64,000 bases of DNA from Amborella trichopoda (lineage: Eukaryota; Streptophyta; Magnoliopsida; Amborellales; Amborellaceae): the NCBI RefSeq assembly GCF_000471905.2, contig NW_006497023.1, forward strand, positions 621,304 to 685,303. The letters run 5' to 3'. The position numbers and the translations under genes were made by a program. The notes under the pieces were generated by a model, which worked only from the letters and a program-made list of their open reading frames with translations, was not told the DNA's origin and did no database searches. Shown here one piece after another: positions 46,645 through 57,945 of the stretch (position 1 is its first letter; every line of letters starts with the position of its first letter).

Positions 46645-47980
46645 TTGGCCACCGAGGCTGGCATGTGGAAGATAGACATTAAGTACACCGGAGCATTAGC
46701 CAGTGTTGCTTTGACCAGCATAGTACGGCCAGCCAGGGAGAGCTATCTCCCATTCCAGCCTGCCAGACGCCTGTCGACTCTGTCTATGACTTTGGACCAC
46801 AATCTCGTTTTAGGCTTTCCCAATCCCAATGGTATACCCAGGTTAATCCTTCACTTTATAATCCCAATTTGGGACGCGTGCCTTGATTTCGTCATTTGTA
46901 AGTCCCACCCTCATCATCTTCGGTTTATCCATATTGACCTTGAAGCTTGTGGCAGTCTCGGAGCATTTGAGGAAGAGCCTAAGATTTTCAATTTCTTCTA
47001 GGGAGGCGTCCAAGAATACCAAGGTATCATCTGCATATTGCAGATGAGGCACCTTTGGGCCTTGTGGGCTGCATTTAAAGGCAGTGAGGAGGCCTTATTG
47101 GTACATTCGAGAGATTGAGAGGCTAAAGACTTCTGCAGCTATCGTAAAAAGAAATGGGAACAGAGGATCCCCTTGGCGAAGCCTCCTCGAGGAAGGAAAG
47201 AACCCCTTAGGCATTCCGTTAATAAGGATCGAGAAGTGGGGATGAGAAAAACAGCCTCTCATCCACTTTCTCCAGAGGACCCCAAATCCCATTCTTGCCA
47301 TTGTCTCATCCAGCAATGACCAATCAACATGGTCATACGCTTTTTTCCAATCAATTTTGAAAATTAGACCTGACACTTGAACAATTGCCCGGAGTGTATG
47401 CACTCGTGTGCCACTACAACCTCATCAAGGATTTGCCTATTTGCGATAAAGGCTGATTGTGACGACGAAATGGTTAGGGGTAGAACTTGTTTTAGCTTTG
47501 AGGCCAGAACCTTGGCCAGAGTCTTGTATGAAGAGTTGAGCAAGCTGATTGGACAAAAGTCCTTCAGTTCCTCCACCCCTTCTACCTTAGGGATTAACGG
47601 AATAAAAGTGGTGTTAATGGCTTTATGAAGGATTCCCCTTCGAAAGAATTCCTCAAAGAAGCTTTTGAAGTCAGGTAGGAAAGTTTCCCAAAAAATTTTG
47701 AAAGGAGCAATAGGAAATCCATCCGGATCCGGTGCTTTATCTTTGGATAATTAGCCTAGAGCGCTGGAGATTTCCTCGTCAGAAAAGGGTCGTTCAAGCC
47801 AGAGTGTCCAATGGTTTGGAAGGGTTAGGAAATCAAGGTTGGTCATCCTTGGTCTGTGGCCTAGAGTGGCAGTGTAGGGAGACTTAAAATATCCAAGGAT
47901 GGCGGACTCAATTTCCAGAGGCTGAACCAAATAGCGGTTATCCACCTTAATAGTGGAGATAGTATTGTCTCGTCAGCGAC
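46645..47980 (-). pseudogene. LINE reverse transcriptase domain
   Basis: This is the RT core of the LINE. The finger region is near 47945-47700, the palm has FKIDWKKAYDHVDW and YADD, and the thumb is around 46720. In L1-type LINEs this enzyme copies element RNA at the nicked target, working with the endonuclease. The YADD box is intact, but the reading is split over several frames with stops, so no full-length product can be made from this copy. Confidence 0.82.
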
Positions 47981-48870
47981 AATTAGCTATACGATGGAAG
48001 AAACCAGTATTCTGGTCCCCTACTTTTAACCATTTAACTCTGGACCTCTGAAACCAATACAGTTCTTCTCTTTTAAGGGAGGAGTAGTACTCCAGGTTGG
48101 TTTGGGTTTTGAGGTTCACTTCCGTGTCTGTGAGAGGTCTGGACTCCTCCATTCAATCAAGGTCTTGGCTGGAGTTGAGTAGAGAGCTTTTGGTTTGGGA
48201 ATAGTCTCCCTGTAAGGACTTGCTCCAGATTTTGAGGGAGGATTTGAGGAGTTGGATTTTGGTTTGTAACCTATAACCTGCTCTACCCGAGACCTGGGTT
48301 GAAAAGGAGTTCCACCAATTTGGAATCAGGGTGGTGAGAGAGTCCTCTTCCAGCCAGGCCAGTTCAAATCTAAAAGGATTCAATCCTCTCCTGACTGCCT
48401 GAGTGTTCAAGAGGATGGGGCAATGGTCCGAAGTGGGTTTGGGCAAGGCTAAAACATGGGATCCGGGAAAATGTTCCTCACAGTTCAGAGAGGGATGGTT
48501 GAGAGGAGTGGTTAGACCAGTTAAGCGATTGCCTTAGAGGGGAATATCTAGGAGTTCATGGCAAGAAATAAAGTCCAAGAAATCTATCATTCCCTAAGAA
48601 ATGGTGGGATTTATGTTTCTCTCATGGGACCACCTAGTAATGTTGAAATCCATCATTCTTTTGGGGCTTTTTATAGTCTTAAATGTGTACTGGGGTTTCA
48701 AATTAATATTAGGGTTTCATAGGCTTATAAAATGATGGACATCAAATTTTGAATGAATTTCATTTTATGAGAGAAGAAAGTTCTTTTCTTGGCTTGATTT
48801 ATAGCCACGCCTTTTCTCCATAATTGATGATTGGATTCAATTTCCCCCCTTTTCTTCCTGCATCAATACT

Positions 48871-51800
48871 CAAATTAGCAATGTCACTAGCCACTAACTT
48901 GATCCAATTTTCTGCTGTGAAGAACGCAGGTTTATCAATTGTTTGAAACACACCGCATATAATTTATCAGTTGTAAAGAAGTGCTTATGATTGAGGTGCT
49001 AAGTTCATCTAGAATCATCACTCTTACAAATTGGATAGAAGCAATGACGCTATCCTATCCACCATCACCACACTAAATGCATAGGCTTCCTCGCACAAAA
49101 GCCTAAGACAACCCTAGGGTTTAGATCGAACAACCCTACGAAGAATCCCGAGTTTTTTTTTTTATCACACATCCCTAGAATCGATCCTAGGGCTTCGGTG
49201 AAAACGATGCAAATAGTAAAAAAATTTAAGGTAGAAGAGAAAAGCAAGATGAAAAAAATGATGAGTAAGAGGGAAGAAAAGATCAATTCTCTGATACTAT
49301 ATCAAAGGGGGGAGAGAGAGAGATCAATTCTCTAAAACTATGTCAAAGGAGGGAGAGACAAAAGAGGGGGTGAGAGACAAAAAGAAAAGACAAAGGAGTA
49401 TAAGAGATACTGACATGCGAGTCCAATAAGGTCTCACATTGCAAGCTTAACAAGACAGGGGAATGGGCTTGAAAGGAACATTCCCAGGTCTAATTGGATT
49501 GCAGCTCAAGGTTCGAGAGATTGGGGGCTTGTTTTCCGTCGGTCGAGTCTATGGGTGATCCAGAATCTTATAGCAAAACGAGAAGTCCCATTCCATCGGC
49601 TTATGGCCATTTCGCTCTTAGAATCACAAGAAAGTGTAACGTTGGTGGGAGAGCCCGTTACTCAGTACATGTGTGGTTAAATGGCCATGGTACATAGTTC
49701 ACTTAACCTTTTTTTTCTTTTCAGTGTTCAAATACTAAGCCTTCTACTACTACTTGGTACTTAGATTCGGAGAGACTAAACTCTTTTTCAGAGATTGGAC
49801 TCACTGGTATCTAATTAGTCTGGACTGTTCTTGAGCGAGGTTCCCAAAACAATTCTGGCCTAAATGAATTTTTGAAGAAGGGGCAGTGGGCGAGTAATCA
49901 TCCATACATAAATGATCGAACCAAACCTCAAATCTCTTTTATATTAATGAAATTATTAAAATAGAAAATTGCTTATACAAACTGGAAATAGGACATATAG
50001 GTCCCAATAACTTAAATCAAAGAAAAATAAAGATAAAAGGACTTCTAACAATTAGATAAGATATCTTGGCCTCAATAATTTGTGCAACTCTACTAAACCC
50101 AAAAGTCCTTCATATATGTTGAATATAAGTATTTAGAGGTTTAAATTGGTTAGGGCAGTCATGGACCTCGATTGTAATTCTAAGGAACCCTGGCTAAGCG
50201 TACTCAATACATCGATTGCAATAAAAGGGGAAGGATATCTTAGAACCTCGAACCTCGAACCATTTGCCTTATGGAGCTCGTAGCTTAATAATACTATTGG
50301 GACCATGATTTCCAAAAGGTATGCATCTCGATTCACAAGATATGCATTGTTCGGACAGCACTTCCTAACATAGAAAGCTTCTAGCCTCTCGTGATTCCCG
50401 CTTCTACCAACACTATTTCATACTTGTGACAGCTTGGACACACTTTCCCAGTCAACAAGAAGTGAGAATGGGATAACAGTAAGACGGAATATGTTCTTTG
50501 CGACTCTTAAAGCGAGCTAGAAATGGAAGCATTAGTAATAGATTCAAACTCCCAGTGACAATCTCCAGCTCTATTGATTGGCAGGATGCAAATTATAAGT
50601 CATTCACTTGCTTAAAGCTCTTATTTGTCATATTCAGAAGGACACGGATGATTTTCCTTGCTACAGATTTAAATAGACAGGAAATCATGACACAGTATTC
50701 AGGTCTTTTTTGTTCTCTTTCACGGCTGACCTAGTCGATTATTGTTTTCAGGAAGCCTGAAGGTTTTCCTCAATGCTGTAATGTAAGTTGCGATGCTCAA
50801 AATAAATTGATCTCGTGATTAACAATAACAGAGAAGTTGTGAGTGTTGCGTACGTTCTGAGCTATACCTTATGTCATACATGTATGCATCTAAATAGATC
50901 AATAATCATATGGAGTGTATGGGTCTCATTTTGTCTTCTTTCCCTTTCTCCACTTGAGCACGTACTTAAATCAAGTAAGATCAAAGAGAAATTATACTCT
51001 ACAACTAACACATGATTACAAACATGGAAACTAAAACTTTATAGGACCAATCTATGCAACTTAAAAAACAAACATCAAAGCAATAACAATCATATCTTTT
51101 TTCCAGCATTCCTAAACAATTCTACAGATAAATTAAATCCTGATCTTGGAAAAGAACCAGAAAAATATTAGTCCAATTCTTCGACTAGAAAAGAAAAGAC
51201 CAAGCCCAAGAAGATAGTTATGCATTTTGTTGGGGTTATGGGGCCATTTAAAGGTCTTATGAGAGTATTTAAAACTATGACTATAGCGATATGATAACAC
51301 CAGTAGGAGTGGGGTCTAGAGGGTTCAAAGGATTGCGGTTCTGAGGGACTAAAGGAGGCATTTTTTATGCCAAGACTCACTTGAGTTTCGGAGGGCTAGG
51401 CTCAGGTTGATGTCTAAAACCCTTAACCCTGGGCATATGGCACAACCGATAAGGGTTTGTAGAGTCATCCTTTGATGAGGTCGAAGAGATGTCCAGGGTG
51501 ATTGGATAAGGGACTAGATGTGACCCCTGTGTACGATGGTTCGTCAAAGAGCAAAAGGGCCAAAATCCTCATCATTACCATCTCACGGCATGTAAACTAA
51601 ATAGTTGTTTGGGAAGCAGCCCATTACGACATATCATGTACAAGTACGATAGAGATATCTCCCAGCAATAGCGGAATGTGTTGGAAGGTCAAATGAGATA
51701 GACTGATAAATGGGCCTTGGACTTACCCTAAGGAGGAACCTGAAATCCATGGAATAGAATCGGGTACTTTTCATTTATTGGCTGCATTGATGGACCAATC

Positions 51801-51930
51801 ATGAACCCTACGATGGGTTGTGGGTCATGGGCACTATTGAGTAAGTTTGAGAAGATAACAGAAGTACACAATTTGCCTCAATAAATTTGTGTTATACTTG
51901 ATCCTATGGATCCAATTCCAAACAAATTAT
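48871..51930. other. Unassigned sequence
   Basis: No gene, RNA or clear repeat was recognised. The 49310-49380 stretch has GA-rich phrases repeated twice (AGAGATCAATTCTCT). Small open frames here lack motifs. Confidence 0.4.
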
Positions 51931-51966
51931 CTATCTATCTATCAATATATATATATATATATATAT
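51928..51966. repeat. CTAT/TA microsatellite
   Basis: CTATCTATCTATCAATATAT runs on into (TA)n. Confidence 0.85.
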
Positions 51967-52660
51967 CACGTATTATTTAAATTATGGAACATTAAAGAAA
52001 ATTTTTAAAATGCCCGTACATTTTATTTTATCTAAAAGCGGTTTTAGAAGGATAAAAAATTGATTTTTCAGGATTTTAGAAATATAGAGAATTGTAAAAA
52101 TACATCTTGGCTTTTAAAAATTCTTTTATGAATTTGAAAATTTTTGGGAGAGTGTGGGGGCCCATTTGGGATGGGGGCCACCACATGGAACCCACCTTGA
52201 TGGGGGGCGCGAGGCCCACAAGGTGGCACGCCCCACGTCTCTATGTTTTTCTCTCTTTCTTGTGTGATCTATCTTGTTAACCAAGTTATTTGGGTTTGAA
52301 TTTAAATATTTTAGAAATATTGTGTTTGAGAGAGAGAATGGTTTGATTGAGATAAATTTTAGTAAGTTGTTCCCTAACTAGTGATTTAATGACACACTTA
52401 CTTTATATATATAATAAATATTTGATGGGAATGGGTTAAGGAAATTGAGGGATAATGATTCTAGTACCTTCCCTTATTCATGATGGATGATCCACATAAT
52501 AGGTGTTAATATCACTTCATCCCCCAGGTCTCCATATGGCAAACCCTAGATCCCAAAACCTTAGTTTTGTATCAAAAATATTACTAATGATGTAGAGAAA
52601 CGACATCTGTCTCAAAACCTCTCTCTCTCTCCTCCCTAGAGTGGGACGTCACTCTCACTC
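51967..52660. other. Unassigned sequence
   Basis: AT-rich DNA with a GC-rich patch at 52150-52240. No gene recognised. A CT run lies at 52618-52632. Confidence 0.4.
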
Positions 52661-52663
52661 ATT

Positions 52664-52830
52664 GTTTCAAAACGCGGATCGCCCAATGCCTAGGTAGTTC
52701 AGAAGGCCTGGGCGCATCGCCCAAGCCTAGGCGGCATAACGAGGCGAGGTGGTCCCTGGGCGGCCGCCAATGCAATACGACACCAGCCTAGGCAGGCGCC
52801 CAGCTCCCAGCCCTAGGCGGCTGTAAATCC
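52664..52830. repeat. GC-rich CCTAGGCG palindromic repeat (foldback or MITE-like)
   Basis: GTTTCAAAACGCGGATCGCC opens a stretch in which the self-complementary core CCTAGG occurs three times and GCCTAGGCGGC/GCCTAGGCAGGCGCCC recur. It stands out from its AT-rich surroundings. A related piece lies at 57848-57945. Confidence 0.55.
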
Positions 52831-53148
52831 AAAAGAGTAACATGCAAGTCCACTAATTTATACTCCTAGTGTACAGAAGGAATTAGGGCTCATTCTGAGT
52901 TTTGTTACAGTTCTATGACTCAAATTTATGGTAATAAAATTTCAGAAAGAGATCCGCAAGGTTTGGGAATTATAAAATCCAATGTGAAGGGTGCTCAGCC
53001 AAGAAAACTGCAGGAAATCAAAGTAAAGGATTGCATGATGCACTTGTAAAAGGCATCTTGACTGCTCTTTGTTTTGGAAAATAAAGGGACTTGTAGTGAA
53101 ACTTAGAAGCAGCGTAAATCACCAAGATCAGTGGCAAAATCAATGGCG

Positions 53149-53352
53149 TTACTTCTGTAGTGATGGCATGTAAAGGAAAATTTCCTCGTTATAGAGTAAG
53201 GATAATTTCCTCGTTATAGAGTAAGGATAATCTAAAGGCCGAAGATTAGAAGCTTCGGTAACAAGTGAAGATGACCAATGCGATTCTCCCTCACTCGTAT
53301 CTGACCTGCATCTGAAAACACAAAGTTTATCAGCAAGCAACGCAAAGATCAA
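53149..53352 (-). other. Doubtful host exon, minus strand
   Basis: On the minus strand a pyrimidine-poor but plausible acceptor (TTGTGTTTTCAG, about 53324-53313) precedes an open stretch. It reads CRSDTSEGESHWSSSLVTEA and then SNLRPLDYPYSITR. The composition looks like a real protein, yet I recognise no family. A 24-bp duplication (TTCCTCGTTATAGAGTAAGG, twice at 53181-53228) disrupts what follows. The AT-rich sequence to the left could be a 3' untranslated region. No further exons were found. Confidence 0.25.
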
Positions 53353-53977
53353 GGGAGGCCCAGTACCCTACTATGCGACTTGAACAGTCGAAAGGTACAA
53401 AATCTATCCAACATTGAATGGTTAGGTCATCTAGAACAGAGGATTCAATAACTAAAAGCCATATGAGTGTAACCTGACTTTTATCTTTCTTTTGGTTACA
53501 TGTTGGTTGTTTTTAAGTATGTATTGGATAGCAAGGAAAATAGTTGATAGGTGCTACAAGCTTGGAAGAGCCGGTTTTGAATACTCTTCAAGTGCATGTG
53601 CCTTCTTATTCTTGTGTAAGCTACTTAAGGTAGTGAGCATACGAGGATATTGTTTTGGTGTTTTGTTCAAAGGTTCATTGCCAAGTATCAAACACTAGAG
53701 ATGGGTACGGCACAAACAAACATGTAGCACGCAGGGAGTGATGTGCCCATTTTTTATGTTATATGTCCTACTGGTAATGTTCAGTGATGTTATGCTTTGC
53801 ATGAGAGCAAGATCTCATCCTCTTTGGGTTGCCAAGAAAATGTGTAGTTGAGTTAGATACGAAGAAAATGTGTACTTTGTTTGGATGTGGTGTTTTTGGT
53901 AACCTTCCATTTTTTAGTCATTCGTTTCTGGATAAATCATAGATGGCCTTTTCTTTGACTCATTTTTTAATGTGTGC
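53353..53977. other. Unassigned sequence
   Basis: No recognised gene or repeat. The 68-codon frame at 53492-53698 has no motif. Confidence 0.4.
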
Positions 53978-54357
53978 AGTTTGTATAGGGCCCAGGCTCT
54001 AAACAATCAAAGTACAATGCACCTTCAAATAGTGTCGAGAAATGTGGTTTCAATACTGAAACTCTTTGTGGCAGCCTTAAAATATATTTTATCATTAATT
54101 ATAAAATTTGAAGCTTAAAAAATAGTGTGAATCGAGCAGATCTATGAAAACTTGAAAATATTGAAAATTAATGGTAAAAAATTGTGTTACAAGATGCATT
54201 ATTTCAAAAACTTGAAATCCATTTTTTCTCATGTCCATGCATCTTGATATCGAGATGATCAATTTGAGGATATTTGGGCATCAAAACAATGTCTTGTAGT
54301 GAAATTTTTGAGGTGGGCTCTAATTTGATCGTTTAGAGCCTCAACTCTATATAAACT
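53978..54357 (-). mobile_element. MITE-like element, copy 4 (380 bp, opposite orientation)
   Basis: The best-preserved copy. Its ends AGTTTGTATAGGGCCCAGGC and, read inward from the other side, AGTTTATATAGAGTTGAGGC continue into CTCTAAACRATCAAA on both sides, giving an inverted repeat of about 36 bp with mismatches. The interior matches copies 1-3 on the other strand. No coding capacity. No clear target duplication was seen. Confidence 0.8.
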
Positions 54358-55150
54358 TTTTCCTTTTTTAATGGCTAGGACATGACTTGGTTAAATTAAA
54401 GTGAATGCGGTAAAAAGTGACTTTTCAATTATTAAATACTGGTTTATCAAAATTGAATTAAATTGAGGACTTTTGGTGGTGAAAAGACTAGATTGATTTA
54501 AACAACCCATAGTCTTGCATGGTCCATCTTGTTTATGAAAACATGCCAAACTGTTGGGTTGTTTAGAGGTATTCCTTATGAAATTTATACCAAGTCAGAA
54601 ATTTTGATGAAAAGGAAAAACATTTTAAGTCTTGAAATTACTTTTTTTTATAAAAAGGGAGGCATGTCATTCGTCATTGCATCTGATTTGGATACCCTTA
54701 AGTCTTGACTCTTGTTTATTATAGTATCGATTGTGTGATCTGTTAGTTAATTGGAATCCTCAACTACTTAAGACCAAGAACCATAGGGAATGTCTTGGGA
54801 TGCTGGCCATGTCAGGCTTCCTTGGACAAGGGTTTGCATATTGCAAAACATGGGCAAGGGCATTGAGAGAAGTACTTTATGCATGCATTTCTAGCTTGAA
54901 TGGGAGTTATTGCATGTACCACAAGTACTTTTGGATGCTCAGATATTCAGATATACATGTATTTTGTTATGAACTGACTAAGGGATCCAGATGACTTAAC
55001 ATCCCAGTGGCAATACCTGCTTATGCTTCGTGGAGCAGCCGGAATAACATAGAGTGATGTTGTCCACCATGGAACCTGGATATGTAATCAAGTTGTCTGG
55101 CAACGAAAGAAGCAACATGGTTGATGAACTTCCTCAAACTGCCGAGATAA
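54358..55150. other. Unassigned sequence
   Basis: An 87-codon plus-strand frame at 54731-54994 has no known motif. Nothing else was recognised before the caulimovirid match begins. Confidence 0.4.
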
Positions 55151-55882
55151 TACCCCATGCGATGAAGGATTGGCTTTATGTACAGATTTAAAACTTCGGA
55201 GGCAGTTAGAAAAACAGAGAATAACAGGGAGAAAGGAGTTAGGAGATTTCTGCAAACAGTTTGGATATAATACCCTACCCCCTTCAAAGCCTTTCATATA
55301 GAAAAACATGAAAAATTTAGAAAGAAAAAATTTAGACATTCTTCAAAAACAAAAGAAAAATTTTCCAAGAAATTCTTACAAGATAAACTATCTTTTAAAA
55401 ATAGGGGAAAAAGGAAAATCCCTGTCTGTTATAATTGTGGAAAAATAGGCCATTACAAAAATAAATATAGAGTTAAAAGAAAAATTAACTATCTGGAGAT
55501 AAATGATAATATTAAAACTAATTTGTTTGAAATACTCCAAATAAAAGATGAAACCTCTGATTATTCTGATTCAGAAGATGAAATGTTAATTGGAGAAATA
55601 AATGATGAGGATATCATTATTAGCTGTTCTGATTCAGACTCTGGTAATGAAGAAAACCTAAAAGAAGAAAATTGCCAATGTGATTTCTACAAGGCAATAA
55701 TGGATCTGAACGGATTAAACATCAATACCCTTACAAAAGAAGAAGATCTGATTATAGACCTTATCGACAAAATATCAGATCCAGAGGCTAAAAGAGAAGC
55801 CTTAGTTCAATACATCAATATGTCAAAAAACCCCATCAGGAAAGACCAAGTACTCTCTTGTCCCAACAAAAGAGGATTATAG
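55150..55882 (+). pseudogene. Caulimovirid fossil 1: coat protein C-terminal part with zinc knuckle
   Basis: CYNCGKIGHYKNKYRVK near 55428-55475 is the CCHC-type knuckle region that caulimovirid coat proteins share with retroviral nucleocapsids. An acidic serine/aspartate-rich stretch follows (DYSDSEDEMLIGEINDED), as in coat protein tails. The segment INTLTKEEDLIIDLIDKI near 55726-55780 matches fossil 2 at about 62880-62800. Fossil. Confidence 0.75.
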
Positions 55883-56369
55883 TTTCCAAGACATTCTTAA
55901 AAGAGTACAAAATAAAACACAAAAAGAAAAAGAACCTTCAATATCTGAGCTAGAATCCTATGAACGAAGGAATTGAAGGAGATAATATAGAAAGTGAGTT
56001 TGATAACCTGGTAACTGAATATAATATTCCTTTACCACCTGAGATTGAAGATACGCTTCCTAAACCTGAAACCTCCAAAGCCGGTATGAATGTGATAGAA
56101 AAGGTCCAGGATTGTAAATATGTAAACCTAGTAGACTCTCTACTTAAACATGCTCTATCCAATCAAAATTGATGACACCGGGATAGAAGCTAGTATTGAA
56201 GGGCATAAAGTTAAATTCACCTTTATTGATAAACCTAGAGTTCATGAGATCAATAACATTAAAAATAAGATTTCTTTTAAAGAAAAATTTCTTTATTATT
56301 TGAAAGAAGAAATAAAATACAAAAATGTGGAAAAAAAATTCTCTTCTTGAGATTCAAAATAAAATTAAA

Positions 56370-57359
56370 TCTCTAAAAATAGATATGGAAAGAAATATAT
56401 GTGCTGATATCCCCAATGCTTTTTGGGACAAAAAGCAACATATAGTTGAACTTCCTTGTGAACCAGATTTTCGAGAAGGAAAAATTCCTACTAAAGCAAG
56501 ACCTATTAAAATGAACAATAGGCTACTCGAAATCTGTAAAAAGGAAATTTAAAAATTATTGGACAAGAAGCTTATCAGAAAAAGCTCATCACCCTGGAGT
56601 TGCTCAGCCCTTTATGTGGAAAAGGCCTCCGAGATAGAAAGAGGGCCTCCGAGACTGATTATAAATTATAAACCACTCAACAAAGTCTTAAGATTGATCA
56701 GATATCCAATCCAAAATAAAAGAGACCTCTTAGATAGACTGGCAAACGCTTGTATATTTTTAAAGTTTGATCTTAAATCAGGCTATTGGCAAATCCTGAT
56801 TACCAAAAAAGATAAATATAAAACTGCTTTTAATGTTCCATTTGGACAATTTGAATGGAACGTTATGCCTTTCGGTTTAAAAAATGCACCATCCGAATTT
56901 CAAAATATCGTGAACGGAATTTTTAATCCTTATACAAAGTTCATGATTGTCTATATTGATGATGTACTTGTTTTCTTAGAATCAATTGATCAACATTGGA
57001 AACATTTAAGTACACTTGTAAAAACAATAAAAAATGTTGGCTTAGTAGTTTCTGCAAGAAAAATAAATCTATGCCAGACAAAAATAAAGTTTTTAGGATA
57101 CAATATTTTCCAGGGAAGGATCGTTCCCATTGGTAGAGCAATAGAATTCGCATCTAAATTCCCAGATGTGATCACAGAAAAAACTGAATTACAAAGATTT
57201 CTTTGTTGCTTAAATTATATTTCTGACTTCTACAAAGATTTGGCTTTAGATGCAAAACCTTTATTCCAAAGCTTAAAAAACATCCTCCAGAATGGACCGA
57301 AGAACATACTAAGGCAGTCAGAAAAATTAAAACAAAAGCTAAGGAATTACCGTGCTTAG
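56370..57359 (+). pseudogene. Caulimovirid fossil 1: reverse transcriptase
   Basis: RT motifs are in order: RLIINYKPLNKVL (56650-56690), FLKFDLKSGYWQI (56757-56796), PFGQFEWNVMPFGLKNAP (56838-56892), the catalytic MIVYIDDVLVF (56943-56976) and KIKFLGYNIFQGRIVP (57080-57127). The longest open stretch is 266 codons at 56559-57359. Spacing and wording fit Caulimoviridae rather than Ty3/gypsy (for example GRIVPIGRAIEFASKFPD). In a live virus the enzyme makes the DNA genome from pregenomic RNA inside the capsid. Fossil. Confidence 0.88.
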
Positions 57360-57369
57360 CTCTCTCGAG

Positions 57370-57740
57370 TCCTACATCGTTTAAAATAGTAGAGACAGAC
57401 GCCTCAGAACAACGACTTGGTGCTATTTTAAAACAAAAAATGAATAATCAACAGCAATTGGTCAGGTTTACCTCTAAAACCTGGAACCCAGCTTAACAAA
57501 ATTATTCAACAGTGAAAAAATAGATACTTGCTATTGCCCATGCTGTTACAAAATTTCAAAGTAACATGCTTAATCAATCATTCCTCATAAGAACCGACTG
57601 TAAAGCAGCCAAGAGCATCCTTCAGAAAGATATAAAAAATCTCGTTTCAAAGCACAATTTTGCAAGATGGCAAGGCATTCCCTCTGCGTTTGAATTTACT
57701 ATTGAACATATTAATGGTAACACTAATTCAGCTCTGATGG
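57370..57740 (+). pseudogene. Caulimovirid fossil 1: RNase H
   Basis: VETDASEQRLGAILKQK (57393-57440), VRFTSKTWNPA (57461-57494), LIRTDCKAAKSILQKDIKNL (57587-57645) and FARWQGIPSAFEFTIEHING (57659-57718) are the RNase H blocks of caulimovirids. The reading then enters an (AT)n tract. Fossil. Confidence 0.85.
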
Positions 57741-57741
57741 A

Positions 57742-57742
57742 A

Positions 57743-57772
<30 letters not shown>
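57742..57772. repeat. AT microsatellite at the edge of caulimovirid fossil 1
   Basis: (AT)n immediately follows the last recognisable RNase H codons. Endogenous florendoviruses have been reported to sit in TA-rich simple repeats. Confidence 0.9.
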
Positions 57773-57773
<1 letters not shown>

Positions 57774-57847
57774 TATTTAACACATATAGAGGCATATACC
57801 TGTGTTCGGATAGCACATATATGTATGCACGTGTATATTTCCAATCT

Positions 57848-57945
57848 CTAGGCACCTGAGGTTCTGAGTGGCTTCGCCTGCCTAGACGCTAGGCACTGGA
57901 GAACGTCGTGGGCGCCGAGGAACCGCTCAACGATTGTTGAAACTT
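57848..57945. repeat. CCTAGGCG-type repeat, second piece
   Basis: TGCCTAGACGCTAGGCACTG and related GC-rich phrases, ending near AACGATTGTTGAAAC, resemble the repeat at 52664-52830 in reverse. The match is partial. Confidence 0.4.

Larger units (their letters stand above)
44715..48654 (-). mobile_element. L1-type LINE, 5'-truncated, about 3.9 kb
   Basis: From right to left it holds the end of the endonuclease (LPKPTSDHCPI near 48450-48420), the RT entry (KDFCPISLLNSSYKTLAKVL near 47565-47505), QVSGLIFKIDWKKAYDHVDW near 47380-47320, RQGDPLFPFLFTIAAE near 47180-47135 and the catalytic LQYADDTLVFLDAS near 47045-47000. KATLANAPVYLMSIFHMP (46715-46660), a zinc-ribbon-like part (45830-45600) and an RNase H (45372-44950) follow. 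The 3' end near 44715-44760 runs into a T-rich tract, the poly(A) in reverse. Frequent stops and frame changes show that it is dead. It lies inside the 3' LTR of the element at 43177. TATTCGGTTT on the left and CATTCTTTT on the right may be its imperfect target duplication. Confidence 0.85.
43177..48865 (+). mobile_element. Short non-autonomous LTR retrotransposon with a LINE nested in its 3' LTR
   Basis: A 370-bp 5' LTR (43177-43546) and a 3' LTR split by a LINE (about 44505-44714 and 48655-48865) share TTAGTTTTAAGGTC, ATTATTCACTGGTTAC-like, AGGGTTTCATAGGCTTATAA and CTCCATAATTG stretches in order. ATACT at 43172-43176 and again at 48866-48870 is a perfect 5-bp target duplication. Next to the 5' LTR, AGTATTAGAAC resembles a tRNA-Met primer site. 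Purine-rich AAGAATAATAAAGGA precedes the 3' LTR. Only about 1 kb lies between the LTRs, with no RT, so it depended on another element. Fossil; the LTRs differ noticeably, so it is old. Confidence 0.82.
55150..57740 (+). mobile_element. Endogenous caulimovirid fossil 1 (Petuvirus/Florendovirus-like)
   Basis: The order is the end of the coat protein with a zinc knuckle, protease-region sequence, reverse transcriptase and RNase H, all on the plus strand. There is no integrase or LTR, and the RT is of caulimovirid type, so this is pararetrovirus DNA captured in the plant genome. The movement protein and promoter are not part of this piece. It ends at an (AT)n tract at 57742. Broken fossil with roughly five to ten breaks. 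It differs from fossil 2 at the protein level, so the two are separate lineages or captures. Confidence 0.85.

Noticed and set aside
55150-57740. Considered as a Ty3/gypsy pol
   Set aside because: No integrase or LTR, the coat-type zinc knuckle and linker match fossil 2, and the RT and RNase H wording is caulimovirid.
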